A stretch of DNA of 64,000 bases, taken from Hymenobacter sp. BT18 (GTDB taxonomy: Bacteria; Bacteroidota; Bacteroidia; Cytophagales; Hymenobacteraceae). Below are positions 40,145 through 49,852 of this stretch, one piece after another (position 1 is the stretch's first letter; every line of letters begins with the position of its first letter). Under the pieces are notes generated by a model, which saw only the letters and a program-made list of their open reading frames with translations, was not told the origin of the DNA and searched no databases. The translations under genes and the position numbers were made by a program. Location: contig NZ_CP050954.1 of assembly GCF_012273015.1 (NCBI RefSeq), positions 1,054,001 through 1,118,000 of the forward strand, given 5' to 3'.

Positions 40145-42475
40145 CTACTGCACCGCGTTGCGCGGATCGGGCTTGGCTTTGAGTTCGTAGTTGACGGGCG
40201 GCGTGGCCCCGGCCAGGTGCTCCACGAAGTAGTCCCAGCGGCGGCGCATCATGTAGTACGAGGCGGCACCGTAGCCGTGGCGGGCCTGCGGGAATACCAC
40301 CAGGTCGTAGCTTTTGTTGGCTTTGGTGAGGGCGTCCACCACCAGCCAGGTGTTGTAGGGCGGCACGTTGTCGTCCATCAGACCGTGGGCCAGCATCAGC
40401 TTGCCCTGGAGGTTTTTGGCGAAGGGGGCGTTGGCCTGGTTGTCGTAGTTGGTAGTGCCGTCGGGGTTAGTCTTGAGCAAACCGATGTAGCGCTCGGCCC
40501 AGTCGTCCTCATAGTTGCGGTTTTCGTGGTTGCCGGATTCCGAAATGCCCACTTTAAAGAACTCGGGGTAGCGAAACATGGCTGCCGCTGTGGCGTAGCC
40601 GCCGCCCGAGTGTCCCCAGATACCAGCCCGCTCCAAGTCAATGTAGAAGTACTTCTGGGCCAGCTGGCGCATGCCGGACACCTGGTCAGACAGTGTATTT
40701 TCGGCCATGTTGCCGTAGCAGGCATCGTGGTAGCTCTTGGAGCGCAGGGGGTTGCAGCTGCCTTCAATCACCACCACCACAAAGCCCAGCTCTGCCAGGG
40801 CCTGGTTGTCGTTGCGGGCCGAGCTGAACGACCAGCTGCCCACGCCCCCACCCTGCGGGCCGGGGTAGATGTAGTTGATGATGGGGTACTTCTTGCCGGG
40901 CTCCAGCGTGGTGGGCGTAAACATCAGCCCGTAGAGGTCGGTCTGCCCGTCGGCGGCTTTCACCGTGATGGGCGTGGGCGCTTTCCAGCCGGTAGCGGTA
41001 AGGCGGGAAACGTCGGTTTTCTCCAGGGTTGACAGCAGCTTGCCATCGATGGCACGTAGTACCGTCACGCCCGGCTTATCGGGCTGGGAGTACGTGTCCA
41101 CAAAGTAGCAGCCCGAGGGCGCGAAAGTTACCAGGTGGTTGCCGGGCTCGGGGGTGAGCAGCTTCAGGTTTTTGCCATCGAGCCCAATGCGGTAGAGGTA
41201 CGTGAAGTAAGGGTTACCCGGCTCCCGGCCATCGGCCAGGAAGTACAGCTCGCGCCGCTTTTCATCTACCTGCACCAGCTGCGTAACCGCGAAGTCGCCC
41301 TTGGTAATCTGCTGCTTGACCTTGCCGCTGGTGGCATCATACAAGTACAAGTGGCCCCAGTTGTCGCGCTCCGAGTACCAGATGACTTCTTTGCTCTTAG
41401 GCAGGTAGTGCCAGTTGATGGCGCCCTGCCCCGACTCGTACTGCGTGGCCACGGTTTCCGAAAACACGTCCCGCACCGCGCCGGTGGTGGCATCGGCAAT
41501 GCGGAATTTCTCCTCCTTATGGTCGCGGGAAGTCGAGACGAAGGCCAGCTCCTGGGTATCGGGGCTCCAGTCTACGTCGTCGAAGGTGCCGCTGCTGGCA
41601 ATATCGTCGGAGAGGCTGCCCCGGTGCGGGTCGGGGGCCATCTGGAAGCGCACCACTTTCGGGCTGTTCACTTCAATCACGACCCGCTCGATAGTGGCAA
41701 TGTCCTGGTCACCGGGCAGGGGGTACTTCCACGCTTCCAGCTTCGGATGGCCCACGTTGGTGGTCACCAGGTACATGTCGCCCACGCGGCGCTGGTCCTG
41801 GCGGAAGGTGGCAATCTTGCGCGAGTCGGGCGACCAGCGCAGCACGGGCCGGTCGCTGTGGGTCCAGCCGGCGTTGTCGGTGGCGTAGCCGTAGTCCTTG
41901 GCGCCGTCGGTAGTAAGCTGGGTGAGCTGGTTGGTGTGGGTGTCGCGCACCCACAGGTTGTCGTCCTTGATGAAAGCGGCCAGCTTGCCGTCGGGCGACT
42001 CAATTTCGTTGCCTTCATTGGCGTAAGGCGTGTTTGGAGCTGCATCGGGTCTCAGTTGGCCGCTGCCTACGCTGTATTTCCAGGTTTTGCCGTTGGCGGC
42101 GAAGGATATAGTCTTCGCATCGGACGAAAACGAGAGCGTGCGGAAAGGCAGCCGGTTGGCCTCGTACGTCTGGCCGCTGGCCTTCGACAGCGCCGCCGCC
42201 AGCCTGGCCTGGTCGAAAGCCGGCTGGCGGGTTTTACGGGCCGGATCTACCAGGATAAACTCGCTGCCCCGGGCCGTGAGCACGCGGTACCAGAACCGGT
42301 CGTTGTCCAGCCAGTTGAGCTGGCCGGCGCTGCCATCTACCAGCGCCTGGGTGTTGTAGCTCAGAAACCGCTCGGCCCGGGCATAAGCCTGGGAAGAGAG
42401 AGCGGGCCGCTGCTGGGCTGAGGCCGTCGAGACGCAAAAGGCGCCGACGGTAAAGGCCAGTAAATACTTGTGCAT
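40145..42475 (-). CDS. S9 family peptidase (dipeptidyl peptidase IV type)
   Basis: A 776-residue exported serine peptidase with signal peptide MHKYLLAFTVGAFCVSTASAQ. The N-terminal half (about 60-480) is a DPP IV-type beta-propeller; the C-terminal alpha/beta-hydrolase has the nucleophile elbow GIWGHSGGGYATAA and the late His region FPQARHGYGAASYYMMRRRWDYFVEHL. It removes dipeptides from peptide N-termini, usually after proline, in the periplasm. ATG 42475 starts the signal peptide. It stands alone beside the TonB receptor. Confidence 0.93.
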   Translation of the reverse strand: MHKYLLAFTVGAFCVSTASAQQRPALSSQAYARAERFLSYNTQALVDGSAGQLNWLDNDRFWYRVLTARGSEFILVDPARKTRQPAFDQARLAAALSKASGQTYEANRLPFRTLSFSSDAKTISFAANGKTWKYSVGSGQLRPDAAPNTPYANEGNEIESPDGKLAAFIKDDNLWVRDTHTNQLTQLTTDGAKDYGYATDNAGWTHSDRPVLRWSPDSRKIATFRQDQRRVGDMYLVTTNVGHPKLEAWKYPLPGDQDIATIERVVIEVNSPKVVRFQMAPDPHRGSLSDDIASSGTFDDVDWSPDTQELAFVSTSRDHKEEKFRIADATTGAVRDVFSETVATQYESGQGAINWHYLPKSKEVIWYSERDNWGHLYLYDATSGKVKQQITKGDFAVTQLVQVDEKRRELYFLADGREPGNPYFTYLYRIGLDGKNLKLLTPEPGNHLVTFAPSGCYFVDTYSQPDKPGVTVLRAIDGKLLSTLEKTDVSRLTATGWKAPTPITVKAADGQTDLYGLMFTPTTLEPGKKYPIINYIYPGPQGGGVGSWSFSSARNDNQALAELGFVVVVIEGSCNPLRSKSYHDACYGNMAENTLSDQVSGMRQLAQKYFYIDLERAGIWGHSGGGYATAAAMFRYPEFFKVGISESGNHENRNYEDDWAERYIGLLKTNPDGTTNYDNQANAPFAKNLQGKLMLAHGLMDDNVPPYNTWLVVDALTKANKSYDLVVFPQARHGYGAASYYMMRRRWDYFVEHLAGATPPVNYELKAKPDPRNAVQ

Positions 42476-42576
42476 AGAAAGTAAAAAACGGGATTATCCG
42501 TCCGAAACAGACGGGGGCGGAAGGTAGCACCAATCCCCGAAATGCGCACCGCCGGCCCGTCATTCCCCAAATGCAA

Positions 42577-42619
42577 CATACCGGACCAGCCCGGGCAACG
42601 CCCCGACCAATCCGGTATG
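42577..42619 (-). terminator. Hairpin downstream of the TonB receptor gene
   Basis: CATACCGGA pairs with TCCGGTATG, with inner GC-rich pairing, 45 nt past the receptor stop on the minus strand. The U-tract is weak, so termination is likely but not certain. Confidence 0.5.
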
Positions 42620-42663
42620 GTCTATACATTAGGTTCAGCTTCAGCCTGTATCAGCCGTAAAAG

Positions 42664-45216
42664 CTAGAAACGGGCCTGCAGCTTGGCAAAGTAGAAGCGG
42701 CCATTAGCCCCCATCTGCACCGGGTCCCAGGCACCGCCGGTTTCCGTGAGCTGGGGGTTGAACAGCGTGGGGTAGCGGTTGAACAGGTTGGTGCTGCCCA
42801 CCGAGAACTGCAGGTGGTTGGTGAGGGCGTAGCTCAGCGTCAGATCGGTGGTCACCCGGGCGTCGTAGTTCATGTCATTTCCGTCCCAGTCAATGAGCTT
42901 CACCTTATCGAAGCGCACGAAGCGTAGCAGGGTGCTGAAGCGGCCCACCTGGTAGTCGAAGGTTAGGTTGATTTTGGATGGGGGCGCGGAGGCTTTCACA
43001 AAGGCCTGCTCGCGCTTGCCAAAGAACTCTTCGTCGCGCCCGGTCAGCTTGCCGGAAGTGCGCACCCGGTCGATGCGCAGGTTGTTTAAGTTGGCGGCCA
43101 GGCTGGAGTTCAGGCGGCTTTTGCCCAGCATCAGGCTATGACTCAGCACCACGTCGAGCCCCAGGGAGCGGGTGTCGGCGGCGTTGGCAAAGAACTGGGC
43201 CTGGCCCACGTTCAGGGCCTGCAGGTCGGGGCCAATAACGGGGTCGTCGTCGCCGAACTGGCTGGTGAGCACCACGCGGTCCTTCACCTTGATGTAGTAG
43301 CCGTCCAGCGTCACGCTGAAGCCCGAGCCGAGGCGGCTAGTCAGGCCCACGTTGGCACTGTTGGAGGTTTCCTGCTTGAGGCTGGGAACACCCAGTTTTT
43401 GCGTCACGGCGCTGTTGTTGCGCGCCAGCAGCACTTCCACCGGATTGCCGTTAATGAAGTTGGTAAATGTGGAGTTGAAGTTGATCTGGGCCAGGGAAGG
43501 TGCCCGGAAACCGGAGCTGAACGTCCCGCGCAGCGTCAGAAACTCGGTTACGTTGTAGCGGGTGGCTACTTTGTAGTTGAGGGTGCTGCCAAAGTCGCTG
43601 TAGTTCTCAAAGCGCAGGGCACCCGCCAGCAGCCACTGCGGCGTCACGCTCAGCTCGGCATCGGCATATGCCCCGAAGTTGGTGCGGTCGGCCTCGATTT
43701 CGTCGCCGGGCTGAAAACCCGGGAAGCCCTGAGAGCCACCCGCCAGCTCCGAAGCGGGGTCATAGTTTTTATAGGAGCTTTCTTCCCCGGCAAAAAGCGA
43801 GTACCACTCCTTGCGCCATTCCAGCCCTGCGGCCAGGTTCAGCCCGTTCAGCACGCTGGTGTAGTTGCGCGTGGCGCTTAGGCCGACCACATCCTGGCGC
43901 AGTTGGAAGCCGCCCGCGTCGAACGAGGTGGGCGAGGCGGCGCCAAGGGTCGTGTTCAGCGTGTTGCGTACGCCGTAGTGAAAGCGGTTGGAGCCGTAGT
44001 TGTTGCTCAAATCCAACTCCCAGCCGCCCAGGTTCGTGCGCACCCCGGCCACTGCCGAGAAGTCATCGATGTCGCTGGTGATGATGGGGTCGAAGCCGTT
44101 GGGGTAGATGGCGGGTACGTTGCGGTCATCATCGGCGAAGCGCGTCCAGGCAAAAGCATCCCCCTTGCGCTTGTTATAGCCCCCGAACACGTAGGCGTGT
44201 GACTTATCACTAAGAGCAAATTTCGAGTTCAGGTACACCGACGCGTTGGAAACTTCCGGGTCGCCGTACTCGCGGCGGGCCAGGCCATCGGGGGCAGGCA
44301 CGGCGGCCCGCTGGGTGTGCTCCCGCTTGTTGTAATCGAGGGTGGCGTTGATAAAGCTGCCTTTTTCGCCGAAGCCCAGGCCGTAGTTCACGTTGGCGTT
44401 CAGGTTGCCCCCGTCGAATTTCTCGTCGTCGCGGCGGTACTTGGCATCGTAGGCGCCGTAGTTTACGCTGGCCGTCAGTTCCTTCACCGAGCTTTTGAGC
44501 ACAATGTTGATGACGCCGGCAATGGCATCGGAACCGTACTGGGCCGCGGCACCGTCGCGCAGAATCTCAATCCGCTCAATGCTGGCGGCGGGTATCACGT
44601 TCAGGTCGGTGCCGGTGTTGCCGCGGCCGCGCGAGCCGAACAGGTTCACGAGCGCCGACTGGTGCTGGCGCTTGCCATTCACCAGCACCAGCGTCTGGTC
44701 GGGGCCCAGGCCGCGCAGGGAAGCTGGGTCCACGTGGTCGGCCCCGTCGGAGCCAGTCTGGCGGTTGGAGTTGAAGGACGGCGCCACAAACTGGAGCAGT
44801 TGGTTCACGTCGAGCTGCCCGGTTTTGGTGGTCACCTCGCGCAGGTCAATCACATCCACCGGGGAAGGCGAATCGGTAACGGAACGGTTCTGGCTGCGCG
44901 AACCCACCACCTGCACGGCGCCCAGGCTAGTGGTCGACTCGGTTAGCTGCACGCTGAGACCCGCGCCACCCGCCACTTCCTGTGGGGCGTAGCCGATGGA
45001 GCTGATTACCAAGCGCGGGGCACTGCTGCGGCTCTGAAGCGTGAAGCGTCCTTCGTTATCGGTGGCGGTACCGTTGTTGGTCCCCTTTTCCACGACGGTA
45101 GCGCCAATCACGGCGCGGCCGGCGGCATCCTGCACCCGGCCTGTTAAGGTTTGACTTTGGGCCCAGGCCGAGGCAGTGGTGAGGCACAAGGTCACGGCAA
45201 GTAAATTTTTCCGCAT
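42664..45216 (-). CDS. TonB-dependent outer-membrane receptor
   Basis: An 850-residue receptor with signal peptide MRKNLLAVTLCLTTASAWAQ, an N-terminal carboxypeptidase-regulatory-like domain (QTLTGRVQDAAGRAVIGATVVEKGTNNGTATDNEGRF), a plug domain (VIDLREVTTKTGQLDVNQLLQ... RLVNGKRQHQS) and a long beta-barrel ending GRFYFAKLQARF with a terminal Phe. No SusD-like gene is adjacent, so it is a stand-alone importer; the ligand is unknown. ATG 45216 is used. The divergent side lies toward the E2 gene terminator. Confidence 0.93.
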   Translation of the reverse strand: MRKNLLAVTLCLTTASAWAQSQTLTGRVQDAAGRAVIGATVVEKGTNNGTATDNEGRFTLQSRSSAPRLVISSIGYAPQEVAGGAGLSVQLTESTTSLGAVQVVGSRSQNRSVTDSPSPVDVIDLREVTTKTGQLDVNQLLQFVAPSFNSNRQTGSDGADHVDPASLRGLGPDQTLVLVNGKRQHQSALVNLFGSRGRGNTGTDLNVIPAASIERIEILRDGAAAQYGSDAIAGVINIVLKSSVKELTASVNYGAYDAKYRRDDEKFDGGNLNANVNYGLGFGEKGSFINATLDYNKREHTQRAAVPAPDGLARREYGDPEVSNASVYLNSKFALSDKSHAYVFGGYNKRKGDAFAWTRFADDDRNVPAIYPNGFDPIITSDIDDFSAVAGVRTNLGGWELDLSNNYGSNRFHYGVRNTLNTTLGAASPTSFDAGGFQLRQDVVGLSATRNYTSVLNGLNLAAGLEWRKEWYSLFAGEESSYKNYDPASELAGGSQGFPGFQPGDEIEADRTNFGAYADAELSVTPQWLLAGALRFENYSDFGSTLNYKVATRYNVTEFLTLRGTFSSGFRAPSLAQINFNSTFTNFINGNPVEVLLARNNSAVTQKLGVPSLKQETSNSANVGLTSRLGSGFSVTLDGYYIKVKDRVVLTSQFGDDDPVIGPDLQALNVGQAQFFANAADTRSLGLDVVLSHSLMLGKSRLNSSLAANLNNLRIDRVRTSGKLTGRDEEFFGKREQAFVKASAPPSKINLTFDYQVGRFSTLLRFVRFDKVKLIDWDGNDMNYDARVTTDLTLSYALTNHLQFSVGSTNLFNRYPTLFNPQLTETGGAWDPVQMGANGRFYFAKLQARF

Positions 45217-45322
45217 ACACAAGATAGAAAAGTGAGTGACAGGAAGCAGCTGCAACTGCCTCTGCAACAAGTATAGGCCTTTTACAACCAATTAAAACTT
45301 TATTAAGACCCGGGCCCATGAA

Positions 45323-45357
45323 AAAGCCCCGGCCGAGCTAAGCTCAACCGGGGCTTT
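45323..45357. terminator. Terminator of the pyruvate dehydrogenase E2 gene
   Basis: AAAGCCCCGG pairs with CCGGGGCTTT with an inner GAGC/GCTC, just past the E2 stop on the minus strand. Confidence 0.75.
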
Positions 45358-45381
45358 CAGGGCCAAACTGGCCAACTATTC

Positions 45382-47100
45382 TCAGATCAGCATGCGCATG
45401 GGGTCTTCCAACAGGCTTTTCAGCGTCTGTAGGAAGGCGGCCCCGGTAGCGCCGTCTACCACGCGGTGGTCGCAGCTCAGGGTCACCTTCATCACGTTGC
45501 CAATAGCCAGCTGCCCATCCTTCACCACGGCGGTTTGCTTGATGCCGCCCACAGCCAGGATGCAGGCATCCGGGGGGTTGATGATGGCCGTGAATTCCTC
45601 GATACCGAACATACCCAGGTTGGAGATGGTGAAGGTGCTTCCCTCCCACTCGCTCGGCTGCAGCTTCTTGGTCTTGGCTTTTTCGGCCAGGCTCTTCACT
45701 TCCGTGGCAATGGTCGACAGGCCTTTGCCGTCGGCGTTGCGCACTACAGGTACCAGCAGGCCTTCTTCCACGGCTACGGCCACGCCAATGTTGACGAGCT
45801 TGTTGACGCGGATTTTGTCGCCCAGCCAAGAGGAATTAACGGCGGGGTGCTGCTTGAGGGCCACGGCGGCAGCCTTAATGACCAGGTCGTTGAACGACAG
45901 CTTCACCGGCGACAGGGCGTTGAGCTGAGTGCGCACTTCCATGGCCCGGTCCATCAGGATTTCCATCGTCAGATAGAAATGCGGGGCCGTGAACAGGCTT
46001 TCCGAGAGACGACGGGCAATAACCTTGCGCATCTGCGACACGGGCGTGTCAGTATACGTATCGGCGGCGGGGGCCACGGCCGGGGCCAGGCCACCAGTCG
46101 TAGCCGGGACGGGGGCAGCCTGCGGAGCTTCGGCAGCCGCCGGGGCAGCTTGTGGGGCGGGCTGAGCGGCAGCTGGAGCCGCAGCGGCCGGGGCGGTTTC
46201 CAGGTCGCGGGACACAATGCGGCCGTTTTCGCCGGAGCCTTTGATGGTAGCCAGGTCAATGCCTTTGTCTTTGGCAATGCTCTTCGCCAGCGGCGAGGCG
46301 AAGATGCGCCCACCAGCGGCCGGAGCAGCGGCAGCTTCCTCAGCGGCCGGAGCGGGGGCCGAGGTCGTGGCGGCGGCCGGAGCCGCTTCGGCTGCCACTG
46401 GGGCGGCGCTGCCACCACTCTGCCCGCCTAGCAGGGCCTGCACGTCGGCTCCTTCCTCGCCAATGATGGCCAGGATGCCATCCACGGGAATAGCTTCGCC
46501 CTCTTTGGGACCGATGTAAAGCAGGGTCCCATCTTCGTAGTTGTCCAGCTCCATGGTCGCCTTGTCGGTTTCCACTTCCGCCAGCACGTCACCGGATTTC
46601 ACTTTGTCGCCTACTTTCTTCAGCCAGGCGGCAATAGTGCCTTCGGTCATCGTGTCGCTCATCTTCGGCATCCGAATAACGGTGGCCTTCTTGCCATTGG
46701 CAGCCGGCGCCGGCGCGGGTGCCGGGGCAGGTGTTGCCGCTGGGGCAGGCGCAGCAGCGGGTGCCGGGGCCGCAGGAGCGGGGGCGGCTTCCGCTTTCGG
46801 CGCTTCCGGGGCCGGAGCAGCGGGGGCCGCACCACCGCCGAGCAGGGCCGAGATATCTTCGCCTTCTTTGCCTACGATGGCCAGCAAGCCGTCTACGGGC
46901 ACTGCTTCGCCCTGCTTGGGGCCAATATGCAAAAGGGTGCCGTCCTCATAATTTTCCAGCTCCATGGTGGCCTTGTCGGTTTCAACTTCGGCCAGGATAT
47001 CCCCGGATTTTACCTTATCCCCTACTTTCTTGAGCCACGAGGCAATGACCCCTTCGGTCATCGTATCGCTCATTTTGGGCATTTTTATGACTTCGGCCAT
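45382..47100 (-). CDS. aceF: Dihydrolipoamide acetyltransferase, E2 of pyruvate dehydrogenase
   Basis: A 572-residue multidomain E2. Two lipoyl domains (residues about 4-77 and 139-215, each with ETDKATMEL, where the lysine is lipoylated) are separated by Ala/Pro-rich linkers. A peripheral subunit-binding domain follows (IFASPLAKSIAKDKGIDLATIKGSGENGRIVSRDLE), then the catalytic domain with SCDHRVVDGATGAAFLQTL (active-site His). It transfers acetyl groups to CoA in the core of the complex. ATG 47100 has a good promoter just upstream. The other subunits are not in the window. Confidence 0.92.
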   Translation of the reverse strand: MAEVIKMPKMSDTMTEGVIASWLKKVGDKVKSGDILAEVETDKATMELENYEDGTLLHIGPKQGEAVPVDGLLAIVGKEGEDISALLGGGAAPAAPAPEAPKAEAAPAPAAPAPAAAPAPAATPAPAPAPAPAANGKKATVIRMPKMSDTMTEGTIAAWLKKVGDKVKSGDVLAEVETDKATMELDNYEDGTLLYIGPKEGEAIPVDGILAIIGEEGADVQALLGGQSGGSAAPVAAEAAPAAATTSAPAPAAEEAAAAPAAGGRIFASPLAKSIAKDKGIDLATIKGSGENGRIVSRDLETAPAAAAPAAAQPAPQAAPAAAEAPQAAPVPATTGGLAPAVAPAADTYTDTPVSQMRKVIARRLSESLFTAPHFYLTMEILMDRAMEVRTQLNALSPVKLSFNDLVIKAAAVALKQHPAVNSSWLGDKIRVNKLVNIGVAVAVEEGLLVPVVRNADGKGLSTIATEVKSLAEKAKTKKLQPSEWEGSTFTISNLGMFGIEEFTAIINPPDACILAVGGIKQTAVVKDGQLAIGNVMKVTLSCDHRVVDGATGAAFLQTLKSLLEDPMRMLI

Positions 47101-47125
47101 CAGCGTCTTCAGTTGAGTTGAGGGT

Positions 47126-47156
47126 CAAAAATAGACCGGATTTTTGGGGGGCGCAA
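47126..47156 (-). promoter_or_regulatory. Promoter of the pyruvate dehydrogenase E2 gene
   Basis: On the minus strand TTG, a 20-nt spacer, then TATTTTTG (plus-strand positions 47126-47133), an exact TAnnTTTG, 25 nt before the ATG. Confidence 0.6.
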
Positions 47157-47261
47157 GCTATACCTATATCTCGTGGGCGGGCAGCCAGCGGCGAATTTTC
47201 GCCTTGGAATTTCCGCGGCCTGATTCTTCTAACGTAAGTTCCCGGCCCGCGGCCGTTGGGG

Positions 47262-47888
47262 CTACAGGCCCGGCTGCTGCAAGTGCCGCATATCCAGAAA
47301 GCTGCGCACTGTAAACAGGCTGCCGGTGTAGTGCAGCTTGTACAGGCACAGGTTGTGGTGCTCAAAAGAATCCATCTGACTGAGCGGGTAGCCTAGCAAC
47401 TGACATAGCAGCACGCGCATAGCGCGCCCGTGCATGCACACCAGCACGGTTTCTTCCTCGGGGCGGGAAGTGAGCAGCTCAATAAAAGGGCGCTGCCGGG
47501 CGGCTACTTCGTCGGGGCTTTCGCCCCCGGCCATAGCCGTTGCCGTTTGGCCGGCGCGCCACTGCTGCAGCACGCTGTAGTATTCCTCATCTTCCTCGGG
47601 CGTAATGCGGGTGCCCTCCCGGATGCCCCAGCTAATCTCGTTGATGCCCCCGTGCTGCTCATGCGGAAGGCCCAGATCCAGAAAACCCTGCACCGACTGG
47701 TGGGTGCGCTGCAGCTTCGACGTGTATACTTTATCGAAGGGAATGTGGCCGTAGGCGGCAAAAAACTGCGCAGCCTGCCGGCGACCGGCTTCGTTCAGGC
47801 TCGAATCTACCCCGCTGCCCTGCACGATGCCGCGCACGTTGAAATCGGTCTGCCCATGGCGAATGAGGTATATTTTTTTGACGCTCAC
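47262..47888 (-). CDS. Histidine phosphatase family protein
   Basis: A 208-residue phosphoglycerate-mutase-like phosphatase with LIRHGQTDFN (catalytic His in RHG), a later conserved MHGRAMRVLL, and the acidic acceptor in GGINEISWGIREG. It removes phosphate from small molecules or proteins through a phosphohistidine intermediate. Cytosolic; substrate unknown. It is divergent from the menaquinone block. Confidence 0.9.
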   Translation of the reverse strand: MSVKKIYLIRHGQTDFNVRGIVQGSGVDSSLNEAGRRQAAQFFAAYGHIPFDKVYTSKLQRTHQSVQGFLDLGLPHEQHGGINEISWGIREGTRITPEEDEEYYSVLQQWRAGQTATAMAGGESPDEVAARQRPFIELLTSRPEEETVLVCMHGRAMRVLLCQLLGYPLSQMDSFEHHNLCLYKLHYTGSLFTVRSFLDMRHLQQPGL

Positions 47889-48048
47889 TTTCCCGCTAGT
47901 TTTGCTGTTTCAGCCGTTAAAGTACGGCCTTTCCGGCTAGGGCGTCGTATCCAAACCCTACTTTTCTCCCTGCCTCAGCCCCCGGCGCCCACCAATGCAG
48001 CAAGCATTTTGCCGACTTATTGGTATTACATGTTCACGATAGTTTCGT

Positions 48049-48079
48049 AAGCCGCAACCCATGCCTATGGGTTGCTGGC
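48049..48079 (+). promoter_or_regulatory. Leader hairpin upstream of the menaquinone block
   Basis: An 8-bp stem CAACCCAT/ATGGGTTG with a 4-nt loop extends through a bulge into AGCC/GGCT and is followed by TTTCATTTTC. It lies 20 nt before the first menaquinone gene and 160 nt after the divergent histidine phosphatase start, so it belongs to the leader. It could be a terminator-like attenuator or just a structured leader. Confidence 0.4.
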
Positions 48080-48099
48080 TTTTCATTTTCGTCTGTTCT

Positions 48100-48534
48100 A
48101 TGACGCTCGAACAAATAAAGGATTGGGTAAGTAAGCGCCCTACGCTGGCCGATAACCTCGGCATTGAGCTGACTAATCTTACCCCCGAGTACCTGGAAGG
48201 CCGCATGCCCGTGGATGGCCGTACCCACCAGCCCATGGGCCTGCTGCACGGGGGCGCCTCGGTGGCCCTGGCCGAAACCCTGGGCAGCATTGGCGCCTTC
48301 AGCCGCCTGTCCGACCCTACCAAGCAAGCCTGCGTGGGCCTGGAAATCAATGCCAACCACCTGAAAGGCGTGCGCGACGGGCACGTGATTGGCCGCGCCG
48401 CGCCCCTGCACGTAGGCCGCAGCACCCAGGTCTGGGAAATCCGCATTACGCACGAGGAAACCGGGGCCTTGGTGTGCATCAGCCGCATTACGATGGCCGT
48501 CATCGACTTACCCGCTACGGCTCCCCGGGCATGA
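48100..48534 (+). CDS. Hotdog-fold thioesterase, probable DHNA-CoA thioesterase
   Basis: A 144-residue hotdog thioesterase with the family core MPVDGRTHQPMGLLHGGASVALAETLGS and GLEINANHLKGVRDG. Its place at the head of the menaquinone genes suggests it hydrolyses 1,4-dihydroxy-2-naphthoyl-CoA (MenI role); this is inference from context plus family. ATG 48100 (MTLEQIKDW) is preferred over an earlier frame start. Its stop overlaps the menF start in ATGA, indicating translational coupling. Confidence 0.85.
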   Translation: MTLEQIKDWVSKRPTLADNLGIELTNLTPEYLEGRMPVDGRTHQPMGLLHGGASVALAETLGSIGAFSRLSDPTKQACVGLEINANHLKGVRDGHVIGRAAPLHVGRSTQVWEIRITHEETGALVCISRITMAVIDLPATAPRA

Positions 48535-49751
48535 GCAGCCTGCAGCGGATTGCCTGGACGCCCGCGCTGCCCGTGGACACCCGGCTACGGCATTTGGTAG
48601 CCCTGGCCCTGACGAGTGGCCGCCCCGTGGCGTTGTGGCGCCTGCCGGGAGCTGCGCATGCTCGTCTTTGCCTCAGCCTGAAGGTGGATGCCGCCTACGC
48701 GGGGCTGCCTCCGGCGCTGGAGCCTACGGCACCGGCGGGGTTTGCCTTTTTTCCCTTTCACGATTCCGACCACAATCCTCCCTTCTTTTTTCCCGCCGAC
48801 CTGTTTTTTGACCTGGCCCAGCCAGACGAAATCCAGGTAAGTGCTGCCGCGGCTGCCCGCCTGCCCGAGCTGCGGCAGCGCTTTGCCAACTTACCAGCTA
48901 CCCCCGATCTGCCCTGGCACGTAAGCCCTCAGCCAGCACCGGAGCCGGCTACGCGGGCCACCTACGAGGCCCTGGTGACGGCGGGCGTGGCCGCCATTGA
49001 AGCCGGTACCGTGCGCAAGGTGGTATCGAGCCGGGCCGTGCGCCAGCCTTTGCCAGCGGGATTTGATGTGCTGGCCGCCTTCGACGACTTGCAGACTCGC
49101 TATCCGAATGCCTTTGTGTCGCTGGTAAGCGCGCCGGGGGCCGGCACCTGGCTGGGGGCCACGCCCGAGGTGCTGGCAGAAATTGACGAAGACCGGGTGT
49201 TCCGGACCATGGCGCTGGCGGGCACTCAGCCCCTGCTGCCCGGCCTGATACCGGCCACGGCCAAGTGGGCGCAAAAGGATATTGAAGAGCATGCCCTGGT
49301 GGCCCGCTACATTGTCAACTGCTTTAAGCAGCTGCGCCTGCGCGAGTACGATGAGCGGGGCCCGCGCACAATAGTGGCCGGCCAGATGCTGCACCTGCGC
49401 ACCGATTTCGCAGTGCACCTCACGCAGGTTCCTTTCCCTACGCTGGGCACGGATATGCTCCGCCTGCTGCACCCTACCCCGGCCGTGGGGGGGGTGCCCC
49501 GGCAGCCCGCCCTCGATTTTTTGCGCACCCACGAAGGCTACGACCGGGCCTACTACGCGGGCTTCCTGGGCCCCGTCAACCTGCCGGCCAGCGGCGTTAC
49601 GCAGCTGTTCGTCAACCTACGCTGCTTACAGCTACGCCCCCAGGAGGCCATTCTGTACGCAGGCACCGGCCTTACCATCGACTCCGATCCGGCCCGCGAG
49701 TGGCAGGAAACTGAGCTGAAGCTCCGAACGGTGGGCGCCATTCTGCAGTAA
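48531..49751 (+). CDS. menF: Isochorismate synthase (menaquinone pathway)
   Basis: A 406-residue chorismate-binding enzyme that converts chorismate to isochorismate, the first committed step of menaquinone synthesis. Signature stretches are VRKVVSSRAVR, FVSLVSAPGAGTWLGATPEVL, MALAGTQPL, DIEEHALVARYI and ILYAGTGLTIDSDPAREWQETELK. The start ATG (48531) overlaps the upstream stop by four bases (ATGA). menD follows 101 nt later on the same strand. Confidence 0.9.
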   Translation: MSSLQRIAWTPALPVDTRLRHLVALALTSGRPVALWRLPGAAHARLCLSLKVDAAYAGLPPALEPTAPAGFAFFPFHDSDHNPPFFFPADLFFDLAQPDEIQVSAAAAARLPELRQRFANLPATPDLPWHVSPQPAPEPATRATYEALVTAGVAAIEAGTVRKVVSSRAVRQPLPAGFDVLAAFDDLQTRYPNAFVSLVSAPGAGTWLGATPEVLAEIDEDRVFRTMALAGTQPLLPGLIPATAKWAQKDIEEHALVARYIVNCFKQLRLREYDERGPRTIVAGQMLHLRTDFAVHLTQVPFPTLGTDMLRLLHPTPAVGGVPRQPALDFLRTHEGYDRAYYAGFLGPVNLPASGVTQLFVNLRCLQLRPQEAILYAGTGLTIDSDPAREWQETELKLRTVGAILQ

Positions 49752-49852
49752 ACCCGTGCGTGATTTAGCAACTCGGTAAGTTGCCTTGCCATTTATCCTG
49801 GTGCTGTTGGCTCACCCGTAACCTCACTCCGTCATACTTCTTCTACCCGCTG

